From: Imbricaverruca yamaguchii
Lineage: Eukaryota; Arthropoda; Thecostraca; Neoverrucidae
Direction of reading: 5' to 3'
DNA: 64,000 bases
NCBI GenBank assembly: GCA_034440575.1
Contig: JAOTOL010001570.1
Span: 1,900,001-1,964,000, forward strand
A program made the position numbers and the translations under genes. The notes beneath the pieces were generated by a model. It searched no databases. It was not told the DNA's origin and worked only from the letters and a program-made list of their open reading frames with translations. Below, one piece after another: positions 12,601 to 23,900 of the stretch; within the stretch, counting starts at the first letter, position 1, and every line of letters starts with the position of its first letter.

Positions 12601-13624
12601 TGTTTTTTTTTGGTAATGCAGCGTACAATGTGTAATGTGATCATGCTCCATGCACGAGTGACACTGGACAAGATATCGGTCACGTCGTCTTCTCCATTTT
12701 TAGATCGACATTGCGATGGCACAGTCCCAGCCGACCCTCTGCTGAAGGAGTCCTCTGCTGAAAGAAAACACGACGCAGAAGGCAGAAGCTCGTGCGCGCC
12801 AAGATTATGTGAACGCAGCTCTGGACTTTTGTCCGACGTGTCCGGACCAAGTGGCACTGGCACGGCGAAACCGGGCAGCATCTGCGTGGAAACGTCCCGC
12901 AAATTGGGAGCGAAACTCCCCGACGGTCGACGGAGGCGACGATCCGTACCGCTGTGGCGTCTGCGGGAGGCGTTTCGCTCTCAAGTCGAACATGACCCAG
13001 CACTGCCTGACCCACACCGGCGAGAGACCGCACCGCTGCGACATTTGCGACAGGCGTTACGCTCGCAAGTACAGCCTGACCAAGCACATTCGCACCCACC
13101 CGAGCTACAGGCCGCTCCGCTGCGACACTTGCGGCCTGTCTTTCGTCGTCGAACGTGACCTATCACGGCACGCTGCCAAACACAGAGGATACAGCTGCGA
13201 CGTCTGCGGCAAGCACTATCTTCGCAAGGCGTACCTGGCGCAACACTGTCTCAAACACGCCGGCGTCAAGCCGTACCACTGCCGCGTCTGCGGCGAGAGG
13301 TTCGCCGCCAAGGCGCAGTTCGTCCGGCACACGGCCGCGCACACGGACGCCGGCGCGCACCGCTGCGACGTCTGCGGGAAGCGGTTCGCACTCAGGGCGC
13401 AGCTGATGCGGCACGACATCGCGCACACCACCGGCAGCCCGCGTCGCTGCGAGGTGTGCGGCGGGCGCTTCGTCGTCAAGTACTACCAGTCGCAGCGCGA
13501 CCCCGCCAAAACGGTGGTCAGACAGTACGCCTGCGAGGGCTGCGATAAGTCGAGTGCGTCGGAACGCGACAGATCGCGCCATTGGGGCATACCGCCACAG
13601 ATCGGCTGGGAGTTGATGCAGTGA
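6456..13624 (+). CDS. THAP-domain / C2H2 zinc-finger protein gene (six exons, frameshifted)
   Basis: Predicted exons: 6456-6678, 7649-7891, 8687-8767, 10661-10753, 11547-11639 and 12704-13624. All five introns are phase 1 with GT-AG ends, which is strong internal support. Exon 1 encodes a THAP zinc finger (CCVPQC ... VCSKHF), a DNA-binding domain. Exon 2 completes it with YLKRNTLPSQNLP, typical of the THAP C-terminal edge. Exons 4 and 5 are 93-nt duplicates carrying an acidic segment with LKVKEEVD or FKVKEEVD, a possible SUMO site. Exon 6 encodes about six regular C2H2 fingers plus two degenerate ones. The fingers are out of frame with the first part of exon 6: about 11 nt are missing near 12915-12945 compared with the paralogue at 4588-5503. 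The product would be a nuclear regulator if intact. It could be a recent pseudogene, an assembly error or an unrecognised splice. Confidence 0.8.
7493..7553 (-). mobile_element. Short hairpin retroposon (no clear target duplication)
   Basis: It reads on the minus strand as a TGGGCACT...GATGCACCC hairpin followed by AAATAACCAACCAACC. It lies in intron 1 of the THAP gene and is a member of the 37-62 bp family. Confidence 0.6.
7649..7891 (+). CDS. THAP/C2H2 gene exon 2
   Basis: Acceptor ATTGCAG at 7642-7648. Joining gives DDYILSAYPSKKPYLKR, the expected run out of a THAP domain. A charged, probably helical stretch (DFRRLRKQLRDENVQEQHEE) follows. Donor CAG|GTCAGT, phase 1. Confidence 0.8.
8687..8767 (+). 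CDS. THAP/C2H2 gene exon 3
   Basis: An 81-nt exon with acceptor CTTCAG and donor CCAG|GTAAAA, in phase 1 on both sides and fully open. No domain recognised. Called from splice sites and matching phase. Confidence 0.6.
8768..9626. other. Part of THAP gene intron 3
   Basis: AT-rich, and nothing recognised apart from the LINE remains that follow. Confidence 0.45.
9627..9929 (-). mobile_element. CR1/L2-like LINE fragment, ORF2 C-terminus
   Basis: The open frame contains RGHQFKIKVNHSRTRLRHSF and FFSNRVVEHWNQLPE, followed by LNIFKNSIDNH. This is the characteristic tail after reverse transcriptase in CR1/L2/Crack-type non-LTR elements. It is truncated, and lies in intron 3 of the THAP gene in the opposite orientation. 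Confidence 0.85.
10661..10753 (+). CDS. THAP/C2H2 gene exon 4: acidic VKEE exon
   Basis: A 93-nt exon, phase 1-1, encoding DDPPDLKVKEEVDLFSEDN and more. It is a paralogue of exon 5 at the same length and phase. Confidence 0.75.
10860..11103 (-). mobile_element. LINE fragment, region between endonuclease and RT
   Basis: The frame reads NAKRFFGFYKFKSKK ... GPLEVDGEIVVDD ... LTKQFSSVYTKE, a typical segment just before the RT domain of CR1/jockey-like ORF2. It is probably the same family as 9627-9929. The RT between them is missing. Confidence 0.8.
11547..11639 (+). CDS. THAP/C2H2 gene exon 5: duplicated acidic VKEE exon
   Basis: A 93-nt exon, phase 1-1, encoding DDPLEFKVKEEVDPLPEDD and more. 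Acceptor TTGCAG and donor CAG|GTACAG. Together with exon 4 it is a tandem exon duplication. Either could be skipped without a frame change. Confidence 0.75.
11640..12703. other. THAP gene intron 5
   Basis: The last 250 bases (from about 12455) are homologous to 5504-5730 in inverted orientation, which marks the edge of the zinc-finger duplication. The rest is unremarkable. Confidence 0.6.
12704..13624 (+). CDS. THAP/C2H2 gene exon 6: C2H2 finger array, internal frameshift
   Basis: Acceptor CATTTTTAG at 12703, phase 1. The entry frame reads through KPGSICVETSRKLGAK and then meets the roughly 11-nt shortfall. From about 12945 the finger frame runs open to the TGA at 13622: CGVCGRRF, CDICDRRY, CDTCGLSF, CDVCGKHY, CRVCGERF, CDVCGKRF, then CEVCGGRF without its histidines and a final CEGCDKSS. 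No ATG precedes the fingers in the finger frame. The array is GC-rich and free of stops, so the break looks recent. Confidence 0.75.
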
Positions 13625-13842
13625 CGGCTCGGATTGTGCCAGCTCTTCCAGTAGGTTATCTGATGCTCTGAATTGGTGTCTGTGGTCGCGTTTCGATGAA
13701 ACGTACGGCTTTTGAGACGTGGTTCCTGCAATTTTATACGGTCGGCAATGCAGGGATGTTTTTGTCGGCCTGTGTGTTCGATACAGGGGGTGCGAAGATG
13801 CAGATGTTACGTCATTAAAAAAACACGATTGGAGACATATTG

Positions 13843-14007
13843 GGTGACTCACGACTCAATTTATGCACACGGCTAGTGGCGCCGCCCACACTGTTTTGCC
13901 GGTGAGTCACGGGATTGGGGAATCCCCCGAGCAGTGCGAGTGCTGAACCCGGGACCTTTGGTGCCCAGAGCTCAACACCTTAACCACGCGGCCATAGCCG
14001 CCCCGAG
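13843..14007 (-). mobile_element. SINE-1 copy
   Basis: Reverse-oriented and diverged: TTTATGCACACGGCTAGTGG ... CCCGGGACCTTTGGTGCCC ... CACGCGGCCATAG. It lies just beyond the end of the THAP/C2H2 gene. Confidence 0.85.
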
Positions 14008-15440
14008 ATTATCACCTGTATTTTTTTTTTTTATTTTAGCAGTGCTGGCAGTGTGACCTCGTGGTCTTTTGTGACGTGACCTACCTTGCCCTGATCCACA
14101 ATACAATCGTGATATTTTTGGTGTGAAAATAAACTTTAGTACATTGTCCTTGAACGGGAAAAGTATGCAACTTTGGATAAATATTTGATACCAATAACTG
14201 TGTTAATATTTCACTCTTGTCGGTGCGACCAACAGCGTTTCCACGACGTTTCGATGTCGACTTCGACAGCGACACTGACAAGGGCACCAGAAAGCCTACT
14301 TCAGAAGCCGCCTTGTCCGTGAGTGACAGAGAGGCAGTGTGAAAAGAGGACATTTTTGGTTGGAAAATCAAATAGAATGACTCGCAAAGATTTGTGAAAT
14401 ATATGAACTACTGGAGTTGATAAATCTGAAATAAGTTTTACATATTTTAAAAATATTAATACGTATAAAAGTTTAGTCCAATTCACAAGGCAATTAATTC
14501 TGCCTTCCTCTACGGGATGGGGATCACCCGCACTTATAGTTAAAATTTCGGTGGGACACAATGGAAGGGGTATTTAACTGCATTTGCAATCCGCTTGCGG
14601 AAATCCTCGAGCTCCGCTGAAACCCTGGAGTCTGTAGTCATTCTTGTTCACGGAAATCTCAGACGTTTCGGAAACATTTGCATGCATCCTCCCTCAGGAA
14701 TTGACAAGCCCATCAGGATTTTGAAGCGTTCTCCAGACAAAAAAAAACACTGTTCGCTCTTCCCCTAAATGCGAAATATTTGGTGTCTATTTTCCGCGCG
14801 ATCACTCACAAAATGTTATCGCAGTATCTGGCAGAAAAGCGAACAACTGGTCTCTTTTGTGGAATGTTTTCAAAATGTTAACATCGCAGCGACTCGAGCA
14901 GCAGCCTTCATCGGAATCCGATGCTTAATTGACAGAGAGTCCTCCGTTCAGCAGAAACCAGGCTAGCCCGCAATACCTCGATGGATCCCGGGGAAGCTGG
15001 CTATACACCAGCGTCGCGTGCCATAAACCACCGTGTCAAGAGAAACGTATATTTCACCATCTGTACAGTCGGGCTTGGCGGCACATTTTGGAGAGCACTA
15101 ACAATCGCTACATATCAGAGGCGGAACTTTGTGGCTTTGTTTGGGGATGCACAATAGCAGCACCGGACGTAACGAGCGATAACGTAATGCTGTTGAGCGC
15201 GGGTACGGGCACCCTGGCATTTAGTAGGAAAAGCTGAAAACAGCATTGATGAACCAGATTTCACGTGTTTTAAAGTGTTCGTTGCCATTTTGTTTTGTAA
15301 GTTTAATTGGCATGTCAGTATTAGGCACAACGATCCAATTATTATTTTTTAAAAAGGTCGAGCATGCATCACACAAGCTACTATGCACGTATTCGAACTG
15401 GGAATGGATGTGCATCCCCCAAATCATAGCACGTTCCACC
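14008..15440. other. Intergenic, tail-to-tail between THAP/C2H2 and DAP3
   Basis: No gene recognised. The open frames here are short and lack motifs. The DAP3 3' untranslated region should lie in the right part. Confidence 0.5.
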
Positions 15441-15444
15441 CTAC

Positions 15445-15505
15445 ATCCATCCATGCATACATACATGGATGCATACATACACACATGGCTACATACATAC
15501 ATGTC
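15445..15505. repeat. (CATA)n microsatellite
   Basis: Imperfect CATACATACATGGATG repeats just past the DAP3 stop, probably in its 3' untranslated region. Confidence 0.8.
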
Positions 15506-15544
15506 TGGAGATCCGAGCGCGACAAACTCCGACTCGTTCATCTC

Positions 15545-15692
15545 TCAGTAGCTGCAGCAGATCTCGGCCAGCTTGGCAGGGTTTCCTCCGCTTCGGAAGA
15601 ACAGCTCCTTCTTGCCCTCCTCCGTGCCGGAGACAGCCGCTTGCAGCCACCGCCGCTCACAATAGTAGTCTATCATTGCGTAGGCCTCCAGC
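15545..15692 (-). CDS. DAP3: DAP3 exon 5 (C-terminus)
   Basis: Acceptor CTTCCTCAG at 15693; the phase-2 junction restores an Arg codon. It encodes LEAYAMIDYYCERRWLQ ... TEEGKKELFFRSGGNPAKL and ends ICCSY with TGA at 15545-15547, as expected for the DAP3 C-terminus. Confidence 0.93.
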
Positions 15693-17883
15693 CTGAGGAA
15701 GGAAAGGCACGTGTTGCACGACGGCTCTTCTGCGCACCACTCGTGCACTCGTCACCAGGCAGAGGGAAAAGGTGCATAGGTGACTGACATTCTCAATGCC
15801 TCGCAGCTCAAATAAGAGATGCAGCCAGTGATGGTACAATCAACACCATCAACAGCTCTGAAGTAACCAACATTTGAATGGCAAGGTTCGCTTAGTACAA
15901 TTCGCAAAGCAAGGAACACACGGCACAAAATCGTTGGCAGCTCCAAAACTTCTCGGTATCATTTATGATCTACACTTTAGATAAATTTACCTCGCTGCAC
16001 TCAAAATTTATTCAAACCAGTAGGTGCACGAGAAGGAGCAATTTGTGTCCATTGATGCTAGTTCGGAAAATGATATATCCCCAAACTACCGGAATAAAAT
16101 AGCTAAGACTGAACAGCGATATTCAGACACAAAGAAAACGGATGTCTTGGTATGTTTCTGTTACTGGTATTGGGCATTTTTACTACTTACTGTCCTTTTC
16201 GTTTGTGTTGTCTTTTTCTGCATGGGGGGGGGGGGGTAGGATCAAACGAAGCATACATCAAGTTTCCAGGAAGCAAAATCATCGATTCTCCGACTCAGCA
16301 TATCAGCGCGCCGAGACAGTTCCCAGGTATATATCAAATTTCGCTGTGCTACGTGTTATGGACATTAAATCACCACCTACCGGATTGCATAATGCCAACA
16401 TAAATTAACAACCGGCATTAATGATCAGCCCAGTAATGCCACATGGTGTGATCGGGAACAACCGTCGTCGTCGAATGCTCAAGTTTCCGGCTATGGTAAT
16501 GACTGTTTTATCGGTGAAGCTCGCGCTGACCACGTGCAGGACGATAATGTCGAATACGTTCTTGCAGTGTCAGGATTTTTCGGGGGCATTGCGACTATCT
16601 TCGGTTTTTGCACATCAGAAACGAAATATTTTCACATCATGATATTTTGCACATCATCAATAGCTGATCATATACCATGGCATGGCACCAATAGCGATGC
16701 CCTAATCGTGAGGACACGCGCCTAACCGAGACCATTGGTTATTGTAAACAAACACTTCCCGATGAGGAAAACGCTTCAGACCACCAGGGAAGCAAGTAGG
16801 AAAAGTGAGGAAAAAATGGGGGAAAAGAAAGGAAAATCTTCAGTGGTAATATCCCAATTATCAACCATTCCGAGCTATTTTCCCGGTCAGGCGCAAAGCG
16901 CCGTTAAAAGAAAGCAACCAAAAGCCGCTGGGCTTGGCTGTTTCACGCAGCAAATCCGCTTTATCTCGTCACCCTCCCGCCCATTGCATCTGCATGCTGT
17001 ACGACTTCACGAATATCAATTCAGGAAGTGGACACTGTCCGCAGGGCAGCACAACTGGCTGGCAGGTGTGACGTTTCACCTGCATATTCAGGGTTCCAGG
17101 GCACTGCCCTCCGACCAGCGATTCGTTGGTTATTGGCTTTACGACACATCGACCGTTGAGTCATGTAGTGTCGCCAATCTCTCACGCCGATTGGTCGCGG
17201 ACGAAGAGTAGCGACAGGTGAGACTCGAACCCACAGCCTTTCGACTGTAAGACGAGCAACTTACCCCTAGGCTACTCGTCACCGCCACCTGCATACTCAG
17301 AATTATAGGGCACCGCCCTCCGGCCGGCGAATACCTCGGCGCTCCGTCGCCGCTTCAGCCCGCGCGACGGGCGTCCGCTGTACCGCGGCATTGCCAGCGA
17401 CCGCTCGCAGGGTGAGCGGCTGGCGATGACGCCGCACGGACAGGGCCGGCGGTAACGCGCCGACGAGTCGGCCCGCATAACTCACCGCTTCACGGCCGGC
17501 GCCGACAGCGTCACACGTGGCAGCGCGTCCGTCCGCCGGGACGCCTGCCGATGCCGCCGCCGTGACATTTACTGCTCACTGACGACATAACAGTGCTACT
17601 GGTGCCGACAACGGCGCCATCGGCGCCGATTTCCAGAGAACTGGAATACGGCTGGGCTATGCGGGGGCCGCGGTGGTTCAGTCGGTAGGGAGTTCGACTC
17701 TTGATCGTTAAGTTCGTGGGTTCGAATCCCACAACTGGCGAGATCACCGAGTCCACCCGCAACCGACCGGCGTGAGAGGTTGGCGACGCCACATGACCCA
17801 GCAGATGGATGCGTCGCAAAAGAACCCGAACACCACCACCAGGATCAGGCTGAGGTTGTGCGTACATATAGATCAGGCTGAGG

Positions 17884-17947
<64 letters not shown>

Positions 17948-20900
17948 TCAAGGTAGACACGAATGTGCTCTCCCTTGACCTGACCAACTTCAACTGCCGA
18001 CCAACATCGCTCTTGAGTCAGCTTTCAAAGTCAACCGAGGAAGAAGCCACGGTATCTCGATCGACCGGGCGTTTGACTCTTTATCGTACGATCAGGGGCT
18101 GTAATCTCGCAACAGGCAGTATTATCGAATCCACTCGCGACTCGGTGAAACAGGTCGGTGACGCTATATGGCCCAGCAGTCCAGCGCGTGGTGAAAGAAC
18201 AAACTTCTTTAAGGGATAAAGTACCAAACTACTAACATGAACTTCGAACGTCAACCACAAACACCGACTCCTAAGCAGACATTATCTCTATAAGTCAGGC
18301 AACTGTATGACCGAAGCAGTCGAAGCGCCCCTAAGCACAAATATAAGTCAGGCAACAGCATGGTGGACGCCGTGATAGACGCTGTCGACTTGGTGGAACA
18401 CACCTCTGAACGAGGCGCAGCAACATCCATCAGACGGTCGATCTGAGCAAAGCTCTTGACAGCGTCGATCGATCAGACCGTCGACCACGGTCTGCTGTTG
18501 ACTACATTAGGCTGGTGCTGCATCCACTCCACACGACTCCACAGTTACCTCAGGGGTAGGACCCAGACGGTCAGGGGCGGCTCAGAGGCCCACCCATCGC
18601 CTGCTGCGTATCACAGGGGTCGATTGCTGGCCCGATGCTTTTCAGCCTGTCCACCAATGGCCTGACCTGCACCGCCGTATATCGGACCGCCGCGTGACAT
18701 CGTACGCTGATGCTTCTCAACTGCTCGATCATGCAAACCCAGGTCCACACAACGCCATATTGCTGAAAAGTCGCGTCGAAAATCCTCATTGTGAGCTGCA
18801 GTCCTGGTCTGGTTCAAACTCGCTGAAAATGAGCCCAGATAGAACCGAGTGTATACTGACTGGAATGAGACAGCCACGGCTGAGGCACAGTGCGCCGTTC
18901 GGTGCCGTGATCGCTCGTGCCGGACATGGGAAAACCACAGCAGTCAAATCACCATAAAAACCGCAATGGGCTTCTCATACCACGCTGTCGTTTCCGCCAC
19001 CACCTCTCTTCGGAAGTGACAAGGTTTCTACTCGAAGAGCACGTTCTCAACTCATAACCTACTGCACCTCGGCATGAGCTGCAGCAAGCAAAACAAGATT
19101 GTACATGATACAAGGAGTGATACACTTGGTGGTCAGAGTTGACAGCCGGCAGGAGACGAGGAAGACCGATACTCTGGTCTCACCAACACCAGAGTAGTGT
19201 TAAAATACTGATTTCTCGTTAAGCGTGAGATGTCAAAACGAGTACAGCACGGTGTCGAAATCGCCATGGAAATAACGCTGTTTAAAATACTTAGGTACTT
19301 AACACCCAGTTATAACAGAATTACATAAAACTATCCTTTTCGCTTGTTTTGAGGGGTACCTAATTTGGAGATACCGACATAAACTACGATGGTACAAATG
19401 ACTATGATATAAACTAGTATTGTATACCATAGCACATCATACGTAATCCATGGAATTGCACTATGGGATGTTCGTTATCACGACCCAGGATCCGTTATAA
19501 TGATCATAAGCATGCTACTTATAAACGAGATACTGTTGGAAACAAGGCACGAAGACTTCACAAACACGTACCACGAAGCACGATGCCGGTACTTCTTTGG
19601 GAAGGATGTCGACGCAGTGTTCAAAAAGTGGAATATTCCACCTTATTTGACGAATAACTTATCACCGCACCAGATAATCGGTGACACATCGGATACACTC
19701 GATGGAAGCGGATCGAACAGTTGATGGATGAGTGCGACCTGGCAGAAGTGCATGCCCGATCGACCACATCACGGCGCCACCATTCACACCCGCCAACCCA
19801 CAGCCGGGGTCCCGGGTTGACTCTAGCGCCACTCAGGCATTTCCAATCGCGGCCCACCGGCGAAACAGTGTGGGCGGCGCCACCTCATAAAGTTGTCAAC
19901 CAACCAAAAAAAAAAAAAAAACCGACACCGCCCTCGCCCGTCAACACGAAACAAACCACCAGGCGGCACCACCCGTCGTGATCGGCAACACCACGTTTTC
20001 ACCACCCACACCCGCCAACTACCTCCAACCGGCGAGTCCCAATGCACGATTGTGTGCGACGAGGCAAGCATGCAACCACATGTTTAAATTGAGGTGGCTC
20101 CCAAATCCAGAGGAACGTAGTCAGCGAAGTAAGAATTTAAACCGATTTCGACGTAAGGAATCGGCTCAATGCAGTTTCACTTCCATCGCGAAGTATCGCG
20201 AAGTATTCCACTTCGTCCACCCTGATGGGCACGAACGGGTCGACATTTCGACACAGTACCTCCATCTCACCTGGTCATATCGTCCACCCTGATGGGCACG
20301 AACGGGTCGACATCTCGACACAGTACCTCCATCTCACCTGGTCATATCGTCCACCCTGATGGGCACGAACGGGTCGACATCTCGACACTGTACCTCCATC
20401 TCACCTGGTCATATCGTCCACCCTGACGGGCACGAACGGGTCGACATCTCGACACTGTACCCCCAGCTCACCTGGTCATATCGTCCACCCTGATGGGCAC
20501 GAACGGGTCGACACTTCTACACTGTACCTCCATCTCACCTGGTCATATCGTCCACCCTGATGGGCACGAACGGGTCGACATCTCGACACAGTACCTCCAT
20601 CTCACCTGGTCATATCGTCCACCCTGATGGGCACGAACGGGTCGACATCTCGACATTACCTCCATCTCACCTGGACATATCGTCCACCCTGACGGGCACG
20701 AACGGGTCGATATCTCGACACTATACCTCCATCTCACCTGGTCATATCGTCCACCCTGATGGGCACGAACGGGTCGATATTCCAACCCCAGCCTGAAGCT
20801 CACCTGGATATATCATCCACCCTGACGGGCACGAACGGGTCGACATCTCGACACAGTACCTCCATCTCACCTGGTCATATCGTCCACCCTGACGGGCACG

Positions 20901-23900
20901 AACGGGTCGACATCTCGACACAGTACCTCCATCTCACCTGGTCATATCGTCCACCCTGATGGGCACGAACGGGTCGACATCTCGACACAGTACCTCCATC
21001 TCACCTGGTCATATCGTCCACCCTGATGGGCACGAACGGGTCGACATCTCGACACAGTACCTCCATCTCACCTGGTCATATCGTCCACCCTGATGGGCAC
21101 GAACGGGTCGACATCTCGACACAGTACCTCCATCTCACCTGGTCATATCGTCCACCCTGACGGGCACGAACGGGTCGACATCTCGACACTGTACCCCCAG
21201 CTCACCTGGTCATATCGTCCACCCTGACGGGCACGAACGGGTCGACATCTCGACACAGTACCTCCATCTCACCTGGTCATATCGTCCACCCTGACGGGCA
21301 CGAACGGGTCGACATCTCGACACTGTACCCCCAGCTCACCTGGTCATATCGTCCACCCTGACGGGCACGAACGGGTCGACATCTCGACACTGTACCTCCA
21401 TCTCACCTGGTCATATCGTCCACCCTGATGGGCACGAACGGGTCGACATCTCGACACAATACCTCCAACTCCTTTCCCTGACGGGCACGAACGGGTCGAC
21501 ATCTCGACACTGTACCCCCATCTCACCTGGTCATATCGTCCACCCTGATGGGCACGAACGGGTCGACATCTCGACACTGTACCTCCATCTCACCTGGTCA
21601 TATCGTCCACCCTGACGGGCACGAACGGGTCGACATCTCGACACAGTACCTCCATCTCACCTGGTCATATCGTCCACCCTGATGGGCACGAACGGGTCGA
21701 CATCTCGACACTGTACCCCCATCTCACCTGGTCATATCGTCCACCCTGACGGGCACGAACGGGTCGACATCTCGACACTGTACCTCCATCTCACCTGGTC
21801 ATATCGTCCACCCTGACGGGCACGAACGGGTCGAGCTGGCGCCAGCCGGCCTGCCCGAGCAGGTGGCGCGGCAGGTGTGAGGTGGTGTAGACGCGCCGCA
21901 GGTGGCCGACCGTGCACACCACGGCCCCGCCGCACCAGTCGTGCTCCAGCAGCTGGCGCAGCGCGCGCACCACCGTGAAGTCGGAGAACGGCACCAGCGA
22001 GCGGTCCTCGCGGCGCACGGTCGACTCCTCCCAGAACACGTTCACCTGCCGGCGCGGTGCCACAGGGTGGGGTGCGGCACCTCCGTGTTGGGGATACAGT
22101 ACCGTAGGGCCGGGGATAAGGTACCAGAGGGTCGGAGTACGTTACCACAGGGTGGGGTGCGGCACCTCCGTGTTGGGGGTACAGTACCGTAGGGCCGGGG
22201 ATAAGGTACCAGAGGGTCGGAGTACGTTACCACAGGGTGGGGTGCGGCACCTCGGTGTTGGGGGTACAGCGCCCGCAGGGTGGAGAGTCGAGTACCGTAG
22301 GGTACAATCGAATGTGGGGGTAGAGGTACCGGTAGAGGTGGGAGTACAATGGTCGGAGTAAGGTATATGGTACCTCAGGATGGGGCACGGCACCTCAGTA
22401 CTGGGGGTACAGTACCGCGGGGTAGAGGGTACAGCACCGTAGGGTCAGGGGTAAGGTACCAGATAGTGGAAGGACGGGCACCAGTGTGTGAGTACCGCAC
22501 CTCAGTTTTTTGGGGTACAGTACCGCAGGGTCAGGGGCAAGGTACCAGAGGGTCGGAGTACGTTACCAAAGGGTGGGATACGGCACCTCGGTGTTGGGGT
22601 TACGGGATCACAGTGCTGGGATACGGTACCGTAGGGTCAGAGATAAGATACCAGAGGGTCGGAGTACGTTACCAGAGGGTGGGGGTAAGGCACCCCAGTA
22701 TTAGGGTGCGGTACCGCGGGATGGAGGGTACAATATCAGAGGGTAGGGGTACGGTACCAGAGGGTGAGGGTACGACACCTCAGTTTTGGGGTACGGTATC
22801 GCGGGGTAGAGGGTACAATAACATAGGGCATGGTGGTACAGTACCATAGGGTGGGGGTACGGCACCTCAGTGTCGGGGTACAGCACCTCAGTGTCGGGGT
22901 ACAGCACCTCAGTGTCGGGGTACATCACCTCAGTGTCGGGGTACATCACCTCAGTGTCGGGGTACATCACCTCAGTGTCGGGGTACAGTACATCACCTCA
23001 GTGTCGGGGTACATCACCTCAGTGTCGGGGTACAGCACCTCAGTGTCGGGGTACAGCACCTCAGTGTCGGGGTACAGCACCTCAGTGTCTGGGTACGATA
23101 CTAGAGGGTGGAGTACGGTACCAGAGCATGAGGTATACCAGTGTCAGTGGTACAGTACTGGTGCCGACCTCCACGGGGCCTTAGGACCACTACCGTCCCC
23201 TACCCGCCCGTGCCCCAACCGGTGGTGACCTTGTTTGTTTATTGGGTGGTTCACGACGCACTTTATGCACGATCACGGCTAATGGCGCCGCCCACACTGC
23301 TTCGCCGGTGGGCCGCGGGATTGCGAAACGTCCCGAGCGGCGCGAGTGTCGAACCCGGGACCTTCGACACCCAGAGCCCACCAACTTAACCACTCGGCCA
23401 CTCCCGCCCCGAGCGACACTGACCTTCTCCACGGCCACCATGATCCGACAGCGGCCCTCGGTCGCGTGCTGCTTGATCTCGCCGAGCAGCGCGTGCACGC
23501 ACTCGGACGAGTACTTCTTGCGCGCGATGCCCAGGTCGGCCAGGTCGGTGACGGGCGCGCCGACCGGCGTCGACTCGCGGCGCGACCACGTGTACTCCTG
23601 CCGGGTGACCAGGCCCAGCTCCTGCGGCACGGAGGGGGGCGCTCAACGCTGACCGGCAGGCGGGCGCTCAAACTCACTGACTCGGTGGAACACTGAGGAA
23701 ACGGGCGGGTCGGAATCGATGGGGATGTGGCGCAAGGGCGAATCAAAAGCGAGGCTTGGAAACTTAAAAATGTCTTAAAACCTAATCGGATTTGAACAGG
23801 TAACAGTCGTAGGGCCTCTTTAACCCGTCCCGTCTCGAGGGGGTCTACAACCGCCCCTCAGGTTTTTCGCGGGTAGTGGACAAACGGCGTGCGGCCAAAT

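Noticed and set aside
22830..23228. 132-codon frame with repeating SVGVQHL-type heptads
   Set aside because: Pure translation of a 21-bp minisatellite inside a DAP3 intron.
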